Origin: Siphonodentalium dalli
Taxonomy: Eukaryota > Mollusca > Scaphopoda > Gadilida > Siphonodentaliidae
DNA: 64,000 nucleotides
Direction: 5' to 3'
Assembly: GCA_032622095.1 (NCBI GenBank)
Contig: CP136061.1
Span: 41,177,797-41,241,796 of the forward strand
Shown in pieces: positions 34,917-46,689 of this stretch. The notes under the pieces are model-generated. The model was not told where the DNA came from, did no database searches, and was given only the letters and a program-made list of their open reading frames with translations. Position 1 is the stretch's first letter; every line of letters begins with the position of its first letter. Position numbers and translations under genes: made by a program.

Positions 34917-35140
34917 TGAAATTCAAAGAAGTTAACTTTCCCGATTTAGACGGGAGTCTTGGGAGTTAACTTTCCTGATTTAGGCGGGAGTCTTGGGAGT
35001 TAACTTTCCTGATTTAGGCGGGAGTCTTGGGAGTTAACTTTCCCGATTTAGACGGGAGTCTTGGGAGTTAACATTCCCAATTTAGATGGGAGTCTTGGGA
35101 GTTAACTTTCCCGATTTAGGCGGGACTCTTGGGAGTTTTG
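34917..35140. repeat. 34-bp tandem repeat, about 6 copies
   Basis: The unit is 'gggagttaactttcccgatt' + 'taggcgggagtctt', with C/T and A/G variants. It lies in HSD17B10 intron 3, about 100 bases from exon 4. The unit does not match exon 4. Confidence 0.9.
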
Positions 35141-35556
35141 TCATGCTATATTGTATTATTTGATTCTAAATTAAGTGAAAATAGAAAGTTTTCAAGAATG
35201 ACAATTCTGCCAAATTTGAGCTAGAATCTACCACATTCTGAAGTTCAATCTCAAATAATCACCCCAAAAGTTAGCATGTCATTCCCAAGGACATGACAAT
35301 TTCAGCTTCACTGAGGAAATAATCTATGCTATTAATAGAAACCAAATCTGCCAGTCTATTTCAATCACGTGATTGACCATGTGCATACTACGGGTAAGTT
35401 GGGAGACTCGTCTGTTAAACTTGAACTAATTATTACTATTTATCACTATTTAATGCATTATCATGTCTGGTCCTGGCATACAGTGAATACATACTCCATT
35501 CACATATATGCGTCAACGAGTCAAGGTCACCGCTTTATTACCAGGGCCGTATATTG

Positions 35557-36524
35557 TACTGTAAAGCTCTAAATAATCGACTCTTTAACCACAGCAGAAT
35601 TATGGGTAACTTTTCAGGATTTAGTCGGAACAAGAGATGGACTGTCGTCCAGTGCATACCCCCTCATGGCATACCGCCAAGTGTGGGCATATCTATAACT
35701 TATGACTGCTATACTCAGACAGATGGACCAAAAGATGAATAACTATAAAACGAAAAACCAAAACAAAACAGTTAAATGTCCTCATATTGGTGAACATGCA
35801 CACCTAATTTCATTGAGATACGAGCATTACTGTTCAAGTTATCACCTGAACAGACATCGGATGGACCAAAAAGCCAACATTTCCATATAAACAAAAAATT
35901 AATAACTCTAGAACGGAAACTAAAAAAAAAACGATTGAATCCTCTATTGAATGTCCCCATAATAGTGAACATCCATACAAAATTTCATTGAGTTTCGAGG
36001 ACTACTTTTCAAGTTATGACCTGAACAGACATCGGATGGACCTAAAAGCCAACATTTCCAGATAAACATAGATGAATAACTCTAGAATGGAAAAGCCTAA
36101 CAAAACGATGGAACCCTCTATTAAATGTCCTCATAGTAGTGAACATCCATACCAAATTTCATTGAGATCCCAGCACAACTGTTGAATTTAGGAAATGAAA
36201 AGACACCAGACGGACCAAAAAGCCAACATTTCCAGATAAACAAAGACGAATAACTCTAGAATGTCAAATCCGAACAAAACGATGGAACCCTCTATTTAAT
36301 GTCCTCATAGTAGTGAACATCCATACCTAATTTCATTGATATCTGAGCGCTACTGTTCAAGTTATGACATGAACAGACATCGGGTGGATGCACGGACAGA
36401 CGGGTGAAAAACAGTATACCCCGTTTTTTTTTTAAAGGGGGTATAAATATTGCAGACTAAATCCCGAAAAGTTACCCATAATTCTTCTGTGGTTAAGGAG
36501 TCGATTATTTAGAGCATTACTGTA
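35557..36524. mobile_element. TA-flanked MITE (Tc1/mariner-like ends) with internal tandem repeat
   Basis: The terminal inverted repeat of about 80 bases ('ctctaaataatcgactcttt' ... 'ttttcaggatttagtc') at 35560-35630 is inverted at 36448-36524, with TACTGTA/TACAGTA ends. The interior 35690-36400 is four to five diverged copies of a 150-170 base repeat ('atgtcctcatagtagtgaac' / 'caaatttcattgagat' / 'gacctgaacagacatcgg'). Solo copies without the interior are at 55659-55871 and 57103-57308. Confidence 0.75.
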
Positions 36525-36738
36525 TATTGTGGCTTCTGAGATGTACTTTTTTCTATATCTCACACATCTGGGAAGATATGCCTTTTCCCAGAAGTGTTTC
36601 AACCCATAATCCTGTAATATATTGGACAAAGAAAGTCCAGAAAAGTCACTGAAATACAATTTTTTTTCAAATTGTACAAAAAAGCATGAATTCAGGAAAA
36701 ATCATGAAAAATCCCTGCTTATTCAATATTTGTCTTAC

Positions 36739-36903
36739 CGTTAAGACCCTACTGAATTCCTCGAGGCCGTGTGGAAGGTCTTTGTTGAAGTTGTAGGTTT
36801 TAAAGGCAATGCCGATGCCTGCACAGTTAACAGCTACGTCCAGTTTACCAAATTTGGACTTGGTTGCCTCCAGAGCAGCTTGAACATCGTCTGGGGATGT
36901 GAC
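36739..36903 (-). CDS. HSD17B10: HSD17B10, exon 3
   Basis: Encodes residues 64-118, from [20 protein letters not shown] through the SDR motif NCAG (89-92) to [13 protein letters not shown]. The acceptor is ttattaacag|GTC and the donor is ACG|GTAAGA, both phase 0. Every position lines up with the family without gaps. It is flanked by about 4.2 kb and 1.9 kb introns filled with repeats. Confidence 0.95.
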
Positions 36904-36969
36904 CTGTTAATAAAGTGTAAGGTAGTTATTTAGTACATTATAAAAACACAGCTATTACTTATTTAGTAC

Positions 36970-38240
36970 ATGTTTAAACTTTTTCAGCCAAGTATGCTAA
37001 TGATATGAGAGGCCAATCATGATCAGCAGATGTTTAACCCATACCTTGGCAATAGTAAATTTATGGGTGTCACGATTAATTGATGAACCATTGACAAAGC
37101 CGACAATCGATTACCATTCCCATTGTAAATTAATCTGTGTTATTTTGGAACGTCGGAAAATGAAGGGTATTATTGAATACTGTGCTTGTTTTACACAATT
37201 TAATCTACAACCGAGGAGTTAACAGGTTGTTAACTCCTCGGTTGTAGATTAAATTGAGTAATGGTAACTCATATCAAAGAGATTCCGACAATATGAGTAC
37301 TACTAATATGTTGCAAGCTGTCGGCAGTTCATTTGAAGATTCAACATGATTACTCTTTGGGTCGTTGTATATTCTACAAATTGGTGGCACTGCAGCTTTG
37401 AACTTATGGCAACTTTGAAATGTGCAACTGTCGTCATGTTCAATGAACTGAATGCACTTGCCCTTGATAGGACCAATTGGGAGTTGATTGACATTTTTCA
37501 TATATATCGTATGATTCCAAATGCAAGTGAACGGTATCTCTTTAGTAATTCTTCAGCAATACTTTTTGATAATCACAAGATATCCAAAACCAGGGAACCT
37601 ACAGCATTTTAATCACCGAACCCCTCTGCGAAGTTATTTGCGAGTAAACTTTGTTTGCACAAATATAATTAGATGTTACTAGTACATGCTATTGATTATC
37701 CATAATCCTGTGGCGACTGGTGAATGAAACTCACTATTATCAAATACTTAACTTGTTCCGAGTCCTGAAATTTGCGGGTGGGAGCCCACCTTTATGATTG
37801 TTATCCATGCTCTGGAAGTTTGCTGAAACTTATAATTTCCGTAACATTAAGATTCCTTTTTTTAGGAACCACCGGCAGTCCGTTCCTGGTTTTATATTGT
37901 TTGTATGTTAAAATTTGGCTATTCATAATCACTGAAATTAATCGTCATGTTCATTCTAATGAACTCACAAATATAACCATGCATTGCCGAGAACTGTGCT
38001 GGTATTGAATACATTGTACTCATTAGTCATTACCGGTTGTTTATGATCCACATCGACAACCGATTATCGATTATGAAAAATAAATAATTGCGGCACCTCA
38101 AATAAATTGCTATCATCAGAATCATAATCTAGAGTTTTGATGAAGAAATATAGAGTATATTGTTATGTACTCAAGTAGTACAGACAAATGTACATAATAA
38201 CACAAATTATTGGAATTTATGCGTCAAAAGAGAAGGGTTA
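36970..38240. other. HSD17B10 intron 2: dispersed repeat shared with 48980-49140
   Basis: The left edge (37005-37060, 'gatgagaggccaatcatgat', 'ccataccttggcaatag') and the right edge (38150-38220, 'tagagtatattgttatgtac', 'cacaaattattggaatttat') match, in order, 48978-49135, where they are only about 100 bases apart. About 1 kb is therefore present here and absent there. No gene seen. Confidence 0.6.
37191..37262. repeat. Near-perfect hairpin, about 34-bp arms
   Basis: 'caatttaatctacaaccgag' + 'gagttaaca' is followed after 2 bases by its complement. It lies in HSD17B10 intron 2. Confidence 0.85.
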
Positions 38241-38696
38241 ATACACGATCTAACATGTTGCAAATAGCCATCTAAGATATCAAAATAACATTTTGGTGGT
38301 TAACAAAACACCATTGCTCTGTGGACTTTTGTTTATTAAAGGGAGACAGTGTGTAAATTTCCAGTTTTTGAGAAATTTGTTTAATCTGAAGTTACAACAA
38401 GAAACATTAAGAAAGCGCTATACATGAATGTTGATGGAATGGACATCGCTTGCAAAAAAATGTGTTTGTAGATCAAAATATATCAACTTTCACTTTAATT
38501 TGAGTATGATATTCAAATCACTCAATGATACCATTTACAGACGAAAAAAAATGGAATACAAACGCGAAAGAGATCTTCTCATACTATTTCCAGACAAATG
38601 TGTCAAATAAAATGTTAGATTTATGTCACTACATCCAGGTATTAATAAGTTGTTCATAAAATCGTCAGCAGATGTCTTGAATATGATGTCATATAT

Positions 38697-39849
38697 CAGG
38701 GTTTCCACTAGGGGTCGGGGGAATGGGTCCGGTAGCTGCTATGGGGGGAAACCCAGTAAATAATTAAATACATGAAGACCGATTTATCTGTAATTTCGCC
38801 ATTTACCGTACCGGCCGGTGTATAAATCGCAACTTTCTAACCCAATTTCCTGCGACTTATGGATCGGTATGTCATGAGGGGAATTTTTCATCAGGATTTT
38901 GAGAAACAAACGGCGATCACAGGTAGGCAACAAGACAAAATGCCGGCGCAAACTAAATCTAAAAAGATGATAAATCCGATAAAATATCAAATTATATGTA
39001 TTAGTATCTGATAATTCAACTGCAAAAGAACAGAAAAACATTGGGCGTCCCTGACCTGACTAATAATTGTGGACACTTGCATGATATTCAATGACTGCGG
39101 TATAATAGCTTTGATTATCTCTATTGTTGTGACACAGTAAACTCTTACTCAGAATGAGGGCATGCATGGTCAGCGTGTTATTCTTTAATGGGGCATTAAT
39201 GCGAAGCCGCGAACTTGTGTATGTTGCACAAAGATTCTTTTATGATGATCGCCATTAGCCCAAGCGTTTTCATGCTTCAGTTTGCGACAATGAGCATTAT
39301 GAGGCAACCACTAAATTAACGATCCATTGCCCTAAAACAACAGTAAGCAAAGTAGCAATTTTATATTACTATAAATGATACGATATTTATGTGTTTCCTC
39401 ATGCCTCAAATTATACACATGTTTTATACAAGTTGGAATAATGATGAATAAATTAGTCCAAACACCTCGTCAATATTCACGTCAAGATAATAAATGAGGC
39501 AGTTTTTATGATCCACGTTCCCATACTCTGAAGTAAATTGAACCAATGATCTCCCCTGATGGGGAATTCCCCACAAATCACGTGTGGGAATCCCGTGGAA
39601 CTATTTGTGGGGTGTCACTATTTATGGTTTGTTCATGCTGTTATTTTTTTTTTCTGAAGATGGATTGTGTGGATTCCATTTGGTCATTATTAATGAAAAT
39701 AAGTGTAGATATATAACCTGTCGACACAGACAAGACTGAATAAGTTTCTAATAACGTCATTTATTTGTGTATGAGCGGGATTTCATGCAACGACTGACGG
39801 GGGGATGGGTCCGTGGGACGGCCCCGCAGTCGGCCTGGCGGAAACCCTG
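38697..39849. mobile_element. hAT-like non-autonomous element, 1.15 kb
   Basis: Starts CAGGGTTTCCACTAGG and ends in the complement of CAGGGTTTCCGCCAGG. It is flanked by CATATAT at 38690-38696 and 39850-39856. CAGGG-type ends with a 7-8 base duplication are typical of hAT elements. No transposase frame is present. Confidence 0.7.
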
Positions 39850-39856
39850 CATATAT

Positions 39857-41050
39857 TTCGTGATTGCTTTTTCTGCATTGTGTGCAAATTTCTAATTGTC
39901 CCAATCCACCATTCGTTATGTAATTGTGGTTACATCACAAAACCTGAAACTTGTAATATATACTAATTGAGTTTATGGCTCAAGTCCTAAACTCTATCTA
40001 ATATAATTTTCATGTTGATACCTGCGGTTCTTTTGAGTATGCATGTTTATTCAGCATGCATCCTTGATTCAAATTAATTCATTTGTAGCATATTTTCTGT
40101 TGAATGAAGTGCAAGGCGTCTAATAAATGGTCGGATATGCACCACTTTAAAATATGTCAGATAAAATCAAATCTGACATAGCATCTGGTCAAGGAAATTA
40201 ACTCATGACGCTTTAAAATGCTTATTGTTGTCAAAGCATGAAAGAGATATAAGTAGAATTTGGGGAGGGTAGGAGGAACGCAAGGGTATGATGAGGGATA
40301 GGTGGGGGAGGGGTTAGAAGGTGGGAGGGTCATTTGGAAAGTGTGACATCAGCTCTGGCTCTTTTTGATATGTCACTCAAACTTTAACAATCTGAATACC
40401 TGCCATCCACGGCCACTTCACACCATGTCAGATTAATCAGCACGGTGGTTCCTGATATGATTAAATGAGTCTCAGTAATTTCATGGAAGAAATTATATTT
40501 TATTTTTATTTTTAACTTAAAAAAATTAATTATTTTGTTAAATTTAGCAAGGAATTCAATTCAAAAAAATTCAAAAAAAACCAACAAACAAACAAATTAT
40601 AAAAAGCGCCATAATAAAATAAAACCTGAATGAAACCCATATTCGATCTGTATTTTGGGCTGAGAAACTCACATATACAAAATTTGGTTCTGATCAGATA
40701 GAAATTGAGTAATCACACCATGCGTAAAGAGTCTACGGACAGACAGGCGGTAAGATATTTTGCAAACAACAAGTGGTCAATCCGGACGCCAACATTATTA
40801 GTACATATAAAAATAATAATGACAGTTCTATACAGTGCTTAACCAATTACATGCTCTAAGATGCTTTTAAACATTACAAATGATATGATAATTATGTTAA
40901 TTAAATGAAGGGAAGACCTTCAACTATGGCAGCTAAATACATGTACAACACACAGTAAAATATTAATAGATATAATAAATGGATATGTTCAAAACACAGC
41001 AAAATATTCATAGATATACTAAATACATGTACAACACACCAGTTAAATAT
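39857..41050. other. HSD17B10 intron 2, unassigned plus dispersed repeat
   Basis: 40620-40760 ('acccatattcgatctgtatt', 'gggctgagaaactcacatat', 'gagtctacggacagacaggc') matches 49830-50090, a dispersed repeat. Short direct repeats 'aatattcatagatatactaaat' occur at 40960-41070. No gene seen. Confidence 0.5.
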
Positions 41051-41077
41051 TCATAGATATACTGAATGGATATGTAC

Positions 41078-41242
41078 ATTTGTTGGATGAAACAGGCAGT
41101 CCTGTCCTAAAGATTTGGCAACATCTTCTCCATTAGACTTTGGCAGATCACACATGACAACTTTGGCACCTTGTTGAATGAATCTCTCGACCGTAGCTCG
41201 GCCCAATCCAGAGGCGCCCCCAGTAACTAAGGTCACCAATCC
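41078..41242 (-). CDS. HSD17B10: HSD17B10, exon 2 (NAD-binding Rossmann motif)
   Basis: Exon 2 of a five-exon gene (exons 43983-44006, 41078-41242, 36739-36903, 34579-34816, 29933-30123; 783 bases, 260 residues against 261 in human). It encodes residues 9-63: GLVTLVTGGASGLGR (glycine-rich TGxxxGxG NAD loop at 15-22) and CDLPKS with D40, the residue that selects NAD over NADP. The acceptor is cattgcag|GGA and the donor is AAT|GTACAT, both phase 0; the donor is a weak match to consensus. The enzyme is a mitochondrial short-chain dehydrogenase that oxidises 3-hydroxyacyl-CoA in isoleucine and fatty-acid breakdown and some steroids. In animals it is also a subunit of mitochondrial RNase P. Confidence 0.95.
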
Positions 41243-41264
41243 CTGCAATGTAAACAATAAAATA

Positions 41265-41284
41265 AATCCAGAGGCGCCCCCAGT
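41265..41284. repeat. 20-bp copy of HSD17B10 exon 2 coding sequence in the adjacent intron
   Basis: aatccagaggcgcccccagt is identical to 41205-41224 inside exon 2, which encodes the NAD-binding GGASG loop. The copies are exactly 60 bases apart and the exon 2 acceptor lies between them. Confidence 0.85.
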
Positions 41285-41389
41285 TCTATTCATGCAATTT
41301 GCAATTACATGTAATTTGTGATACTCACCCCCCCCCCCCCCCATGGTAAGGCAGCCAGTGCAAGCCACAGTTTAGTGTGCCTGTCATTT

Positions 41390-41827
41390 GCAGTATGAGG
41401 TCCCCAGAGTGTGAATTAATGAAGCTATCCCGCATAGTGGTCTAGTATATCATGCATAGCGGGCTAGCATCACTAAATTCATCCTCTGGGGACTTCATTC
41501 TGCTTATGCCTCATCTTCTCTGGAAAGTTTCTTTATTATCAAATTTCTATAGAAACTTCTTTACAAAGATTCTATTTATTTTTTAATTTAGTTTCTCTAT
41601 ATCAATATGCCAACATTGACAGACGGGATATTGAACAATCGAGGTTCTCAATGGGTGTATATCACAATATTCACCATTTGGGAACTTCAATCTGAGTCTA
41701 TGTCTCCCATAGCAGATGAGGCCATGCAAAATGAGGTCCCCAGAGGGTGAATTTAGTGATGTTAGGCTTGTTAGCCCGCTATGTGGGATAGCATCACAAA
41801 AGTCACTCTATTGGGACCTGATTCTGC
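41390..41827. mobile_element. Composite palindromic MITE, copy 2 (two hairpins plus core)
   Basis: Hairpins at 41390-41513 and 41728-41827 surround the same core as at 23880-24100 ('tctggaaagtttctttatta', 'atcacaatattcaccatttg', 'tgtctcccatagcagatgag'). It lies in HSD17B10 intron 1 just upstream of exon 2, after a C16 run at 41327-41342. Confidence 0.8.
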
Positions 41828-43982
41828 AAATGACAGACACGATATAATCAGACTTGAGCCATTGGTAGAAATGTTTTGCACACTCAAATTATGCTCTGGA
41901 AAGGCAAGTCAGACACACATAGATGGACATACTGACAGTAGTTCCCAACAAAATTGCCCAATTAACATCTGTATCAAGTTTTTAAAACAATTGAACGGAA
42001 AATGTAAGAATACAAATAGCTTGGACAAAATTCTGCATGTTGCGAAAATGTTTAAGTCGAATGTTTAAGAGGGATAACTCCACAAACAAAGTCGGACGGA
42101 CCTCATAATTGCAGGTGCACAGGTTCCCATGGTATTAAATATATGCGCCAAGCTTAATAAAAATTGACCGAAAAATCCAACTGGAAAAATGTAGGAAAAA
42201 AAGCTTGGACAAAGTTGTGTCTATGGAAAGATGGACACACAGAAGAAAGCCCTGACCGACAAGCCGATTCCAATACTAGTATATCCCCCATAACTCGTTA
42301 CGAGGGGTATAAATAAGTACAGAGTACCCAGCTTAACAATGGTCCTGGTTATATATTATAAGAGTAACACCTATATTTATTGAATATTAATTCTTGCCAA
42401 TTATAATCACAGTTGTCGCAGATATTTTGAAGGTGGCAATTTGCAGCAAATTTTGATATTTTTCTAGGCTATTTGGTTTTGACAAAGTGCTGTGTATGGA
42501 ACATTACTTTGTCTTTCCAAAGGTCCAGGCCATTATTTTTTCAAAGGGAATGTCTCTGTCTACAGGCCTGGACCATAAGTAAGACTCTTATGTTTTAGTT
42601 GACTCTCATGTTATAAGATTTTAGACAGTCATAGGTGCCATTTTAAGATTACCATGGTAGTATGTCTTCTTTTATGTATAATGAGACTTGCGAGTGCATT
42701 TTGTTGTAGCACTGGATCTAATTTTACGATCAAGTCCAACAACAAATGTAATTGGAATCATAAAGTGTATATAAGAGCATAGACAGATGGCACACCACAG
42801 CAGCTAATATAAAACCATTAAAGATAGGTCCGTAAAATTAAATTTGCATTTCATAACAATCTCAAGAAAGTGTCAATGACACTGTAGCTCAACTTGGGGA
42901 GGCATTAATTTTATGCTGAGCAGTCAATAGAATGAATAAGTGGTTGTATTGTGCATGCAGATGAAATTATTTTCATTTATAAAATTTCACGTGTGAAATC
43001 CAAGATGGCTCCTGGTGGCCATGTTTTAGGATGTGGTCTGTACTAGTGTAGGGTGTAGCAAAGGATTTAGTCATGCAAAGAGTAAAATACAAGATGAATG
43101 CCGGCAGCTATGTTTTTCATCGAAAATCATTCAAATTCAATAGCTCCCATCTAGAGGTGATCATAAACATGACTGTAAATTTTCAAAACATTTCTCAAAG
43201 AATTTCGGAACAAAAGAATGGGTCCCATCTAGAACATGTCTCCCTGAAGATCCATATAAAGTTTGCATGGTGATGATTGATTGATGTGGTATATAGGATG
43301 TGCCAAAGGATTTAGTCATGCAAAGAGTAAATGCAGGATAGCATCATTAAATTCACCCTCTGGGGTCCTCATTCTGCAAAAGACAAGACACGCTATAATC
43401 AGGCTTGGATACATAACAGAATATATACAAAATTAATACTAAAACAGACAAAAGGGAATGTCCATGACTGGAACAAAGAGCTGGGTCCGACGATTTACGA
43501 TTGAGTGATTTCAGCAAAGTGACCTCTGCGAATTGATAAGATTTAATGAATAAACTGATTCATTTTAATTCTTGTTATCTTATTTGTTTAACATATGTAT
43601 CAACTGACTTTAATATACACACACCCGTTACCCTTTTAAAGTTGTCTCTTTCCCTAATTTTTAGTGACCTCATGCAGTCAGTGGATATTGCGACATCCAC
43701 CAAGGGAGAGCGACTGCAAATTGTCGAACCATGCGAGTCAGACCTCAGAGTCATATTTATTCTCACTGGCAGCTCAACTTTAATTTGAATATAGACCTAT
43801 AGACAGGTATGTACACTTATGGACCCACTTTGTATCGGCTTTATTCAATTTCAATTGGAATCGCAACTTCCGGTTTGCAACACTGGACGTCGATACTATC
43901 AACAAAAACAGATGAGGTGAGTTTTCAAACTAGTTACTTATTGAAAAGGATGCCACACGAAAAATACTAACAACCAACATAC
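41828..43982. other. HSD17B10 intron 1, remainder
   Basis: 41860-42315 is a dispersed repeat ending 'cccataactcgttacgagggg'. 43060-43085 and 43305-43330 are direct repeats of 'caaaggatttagtcatgcaa'. 43336-43380 is half of a GAATGAGGTCCCC hairpin. No coding exon is visible. Confidence 0.5.
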
Positions 43983-44006
43983 ATTCAATCGACCGGCTGC
44001 CGCCAT
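43983..44006 (-). CDS. HSD17B10: HSD17B10, exon 1 (start codon, 8 codons)
   Basis: On the minus strand ATGGCGGCAGCCGGTCGATT + GAAT, encoding MAAAGRLN, is followed directly by a GTATGT donor in phase 0. The family's usual first exon is equally short, with a similar MAAA start, and the next exon begins at the same conserved glycine. The ATG sits in good context (ATCATGGCG). The assignment rests on length, phase and similarity over only a few residues. Confidence 0.7.
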
Positions 44007-44250
44007 GATTAAAAAGAATATCCAAAGAAATGTAAATTGACGAAAAACGATGTCTCAAAAAGTCACATTGATCGACCGGGTATGCGTTCGTTCGGCGCTC
44101 GAACAAGCACAAATGATAGAGTTGTCGCTCTTCTGTTGCTTTTCCGCTACATCAAAGTGATACAGAATTAACCCACAATTTGCTACCCAATTACACAACG
44201 GAATATAATTATTAACACAATTAAGCTATCAACGCATAACAGAACACAAC
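44007..44250 (-). promoter_or_regulatory. Probable promoter region of HSD17B10
   Basis: This is the sequence directly upstream of the inferred start codon. It is locally richer in CpG ('gcgttcgttcggcgctcg' near 44085) than the AT-rich surroundings, as in housekeeping promoters. No specific element is identified. Confidence 0.35.
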
Positions 44251-44389
44251 AACTCTCAGTTTCATACAAATTGTTTTTCATTTGTAGACATGTAAGCAGA
44301 AAACAGGTGGATGAACACCATATCATCACATGGATTCATGTGTAAACAATAATTGACTTACATTGTAAGTGCAAAGGGTACTGCGTTAT

Positions 44390-46635
44390 GCGTTATGCAG
44401 TAGGTCCCTAGATTTGCGTAGGTCTCCGTAGCTCACTCAATTCGCGTAGGTCCCCGCAGTAATGCAATATATAGTAGGTCTACATGATTTATTGACTGAT
44501 AAAATGGATTGATACCACTAAATGATCATGTTAGATGTTACTTTCCATATATTTTTTATAATTAATTTCCGAAATCTGATGGGTTTGTTTGCTTAGTGAT
44601 ACTTTGAGGATGAAGCCTAACTAAAATTACGTGATTTCTGATCCGGAAAGTAAGAGGATTATCTCACTGGCTTCGTGGACAGATATTAATTGGAGGATAA
44701 CTGATTGTATTTTTGCATTGATTTATGTGACTTTTGGAGCAAACAATAAGAAGATTATCAGATTTCTCGATTCATCAGTATAGGTGAGTGAGTTAGATAG
44801 GAGAATTTGATATTTTCATAGTTTATTGAATTCAAAACATGCAACAAAACGTTTATAACATAATATGTAAATGACAGCACAAAACAATGAAGCACAAGCA
44901 AAGGTATAAAACATATATATATGTACATGTATAAAATAGCTGAAAAAGAATGGTGTTGTTTTTGACCCAATTGAACAGTAGAGGGAAATAATGAACTCAA
45001 GAGCTGAAAAATATTTATTCAAATTATAATTTTCATGGTACAATGTACACTTTCGTTTGGTCTGTCCTGGCTTCTTCCCTCCATTCGTCGCAGTTAAAAC
45101 AATCCTCCGTCCGTCCGTTGTCTGTTGCAGTCTATCGTTTGTCGGTCTGATTTGTCTTAAGAATTTCTCAAAATGTCGTCGCCTAACTTCAGTCGATTTC
45201 TGGTTCCATATATCAGCTGCAACTTTAAATTTACGGAACTTCTCTATGAGTTTGAATTGTCCAAAACCGAAAATACTGCGTTCTAAGATTGTTTACAACT
45301 TAAAATGTTTACACAGCCCAAGTCAAGTATTACAATTGTGGTAGTAATATAGCAATACAGAACGCTATAATTTGTTAATTAGAATTAGAAACATTTTTAT
45401 TCAGAAACAAAATGCGATGGATAAACACTTTTCCGTTCAAATTGTATATGGAGAAAGTTTTAATCCACTGTGTTTATGCCACGATTTTTACAATGCTATG
45501 GATAAACACTTTTCCGTTCAAATTGTATGAAGAATGTTTAATCCACTCTGCGAAGTTTAGTCAACAGTAGGCGCCTTTAATCAACAGGTGTTGATTAAAT
45601 GTAAAATTTAAACAGATGGCTTTATTTATATAGTAAGATAGGCGATCGTGGTAGTTACATTTGTATACAAATAAAATGGCAAGTATAGCATTGAAATTTA
45701 ATAAAATCATCGTAAACATTTGCCGTCGTAAAATGTATGTCTATAGAGACCGCACGGGTATCGTGGATCGGTAAGTCGCATATTGAATAATATTAATATG
45801 AATATGAGTTTGAAAGTCTCAGTGCTCAACATAAGTATCATGTCTTAGAATCACAAAATGTCACTCATCTATGAGTACTAACACTAGTTGATAATTAGTC
45901 ACAACCCTATCACAACAGACATTGCCGAAATGAAGCTTCAAAGAAAACAGATCCTTTTCACAACAGTCAGATATTGCCGAAATGAATCTTCAAAGAGGAC
46001 AGATCCTTTTCGCAAAGAAAACACCCAGTCTCGCAAACAATGTGATTAATGGTCACCCATGTAGTTGGGCTGTGTAAACTTACCATTCAGTTAAATAAGT
46101 TATGTTTAGTAACGTACTGATCACTTGTCAGTCGATAACTTTAAAAAAAATTAATCTTAACATAACTTAATTAACTGGATGGTAAATCTTATTTTTTTTT
46201 TCATCTAAGCTAAACAAAATATATAATTAGATATTTAATTTTTAAAAAACAACGCAATATCATATAATATGCTCACTTATTGATAATATTAGGCATTAAT
46301 TATTCTATAAAGCATGCACCCCTCCATTACTACGGGGACCTAAATAAAATCTAAAATATATCCAGTAATCCTCTAATTAATATCTTATCCCGAAGCCAGT
46401 AAGATAATCCTCTTACTTTCCGGATCAGAAATCACGTAATTTTAGTTCTAAAGGCTTCATCCTCAAAGTATCACTAAGCAAAAAAATATATGCAAAGTAA
46501 CATCTAACATGATCATTTAGTGGTATCAATCCATTTTATCAGTCAATAAATCTATATATTGCATTACTGCGGGGACCTACGCGAATTGAGTGACCTACGG
46601 AGACCTACGCAAATCTAGGGACCTACTGCATAACG
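44390..46635. mobile_element. 2.25-kb element with about 300-bp terminal inverted repeats
   Basis: The left end GCGTTATGCAGTAGGTCCCT at 44390 is repeated inverted at the right end (CTACTGCATAACGC to 46635). The arms (44390-44701 and 46366-46635) share blocks such as TCTGATCCGGAAAGTAAGAG and ATCATGTTAGATGTTACTTT. The interior has AT-rich DNA and the direct repeat 'gataaacacttttccgttca' (45420, 45501). No transposase is seen, so it is non-autonomous. It sits 0.4 kb upstream of HSD17B10 exon 1. Confidence 0.8.
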
Positions 46636-46689
46636 CGTCACCGAGTGCGGGTTCACATTTATTATTGAATTGCAATGTGCCTGTCATTT

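Noticed and set aside
41781-42068. 95-codon plus-strand frame in HSD17B10 intron 1
   Set aside because: Lies in a dispersed repeat and has no domain similarity.
45057-45344. 95-codon plus-strand frame in the TIR element
   Set aside because: Contains the ccgtccgtccg low-complexity stretch and looks like a dispersed repeat; no transposase features.
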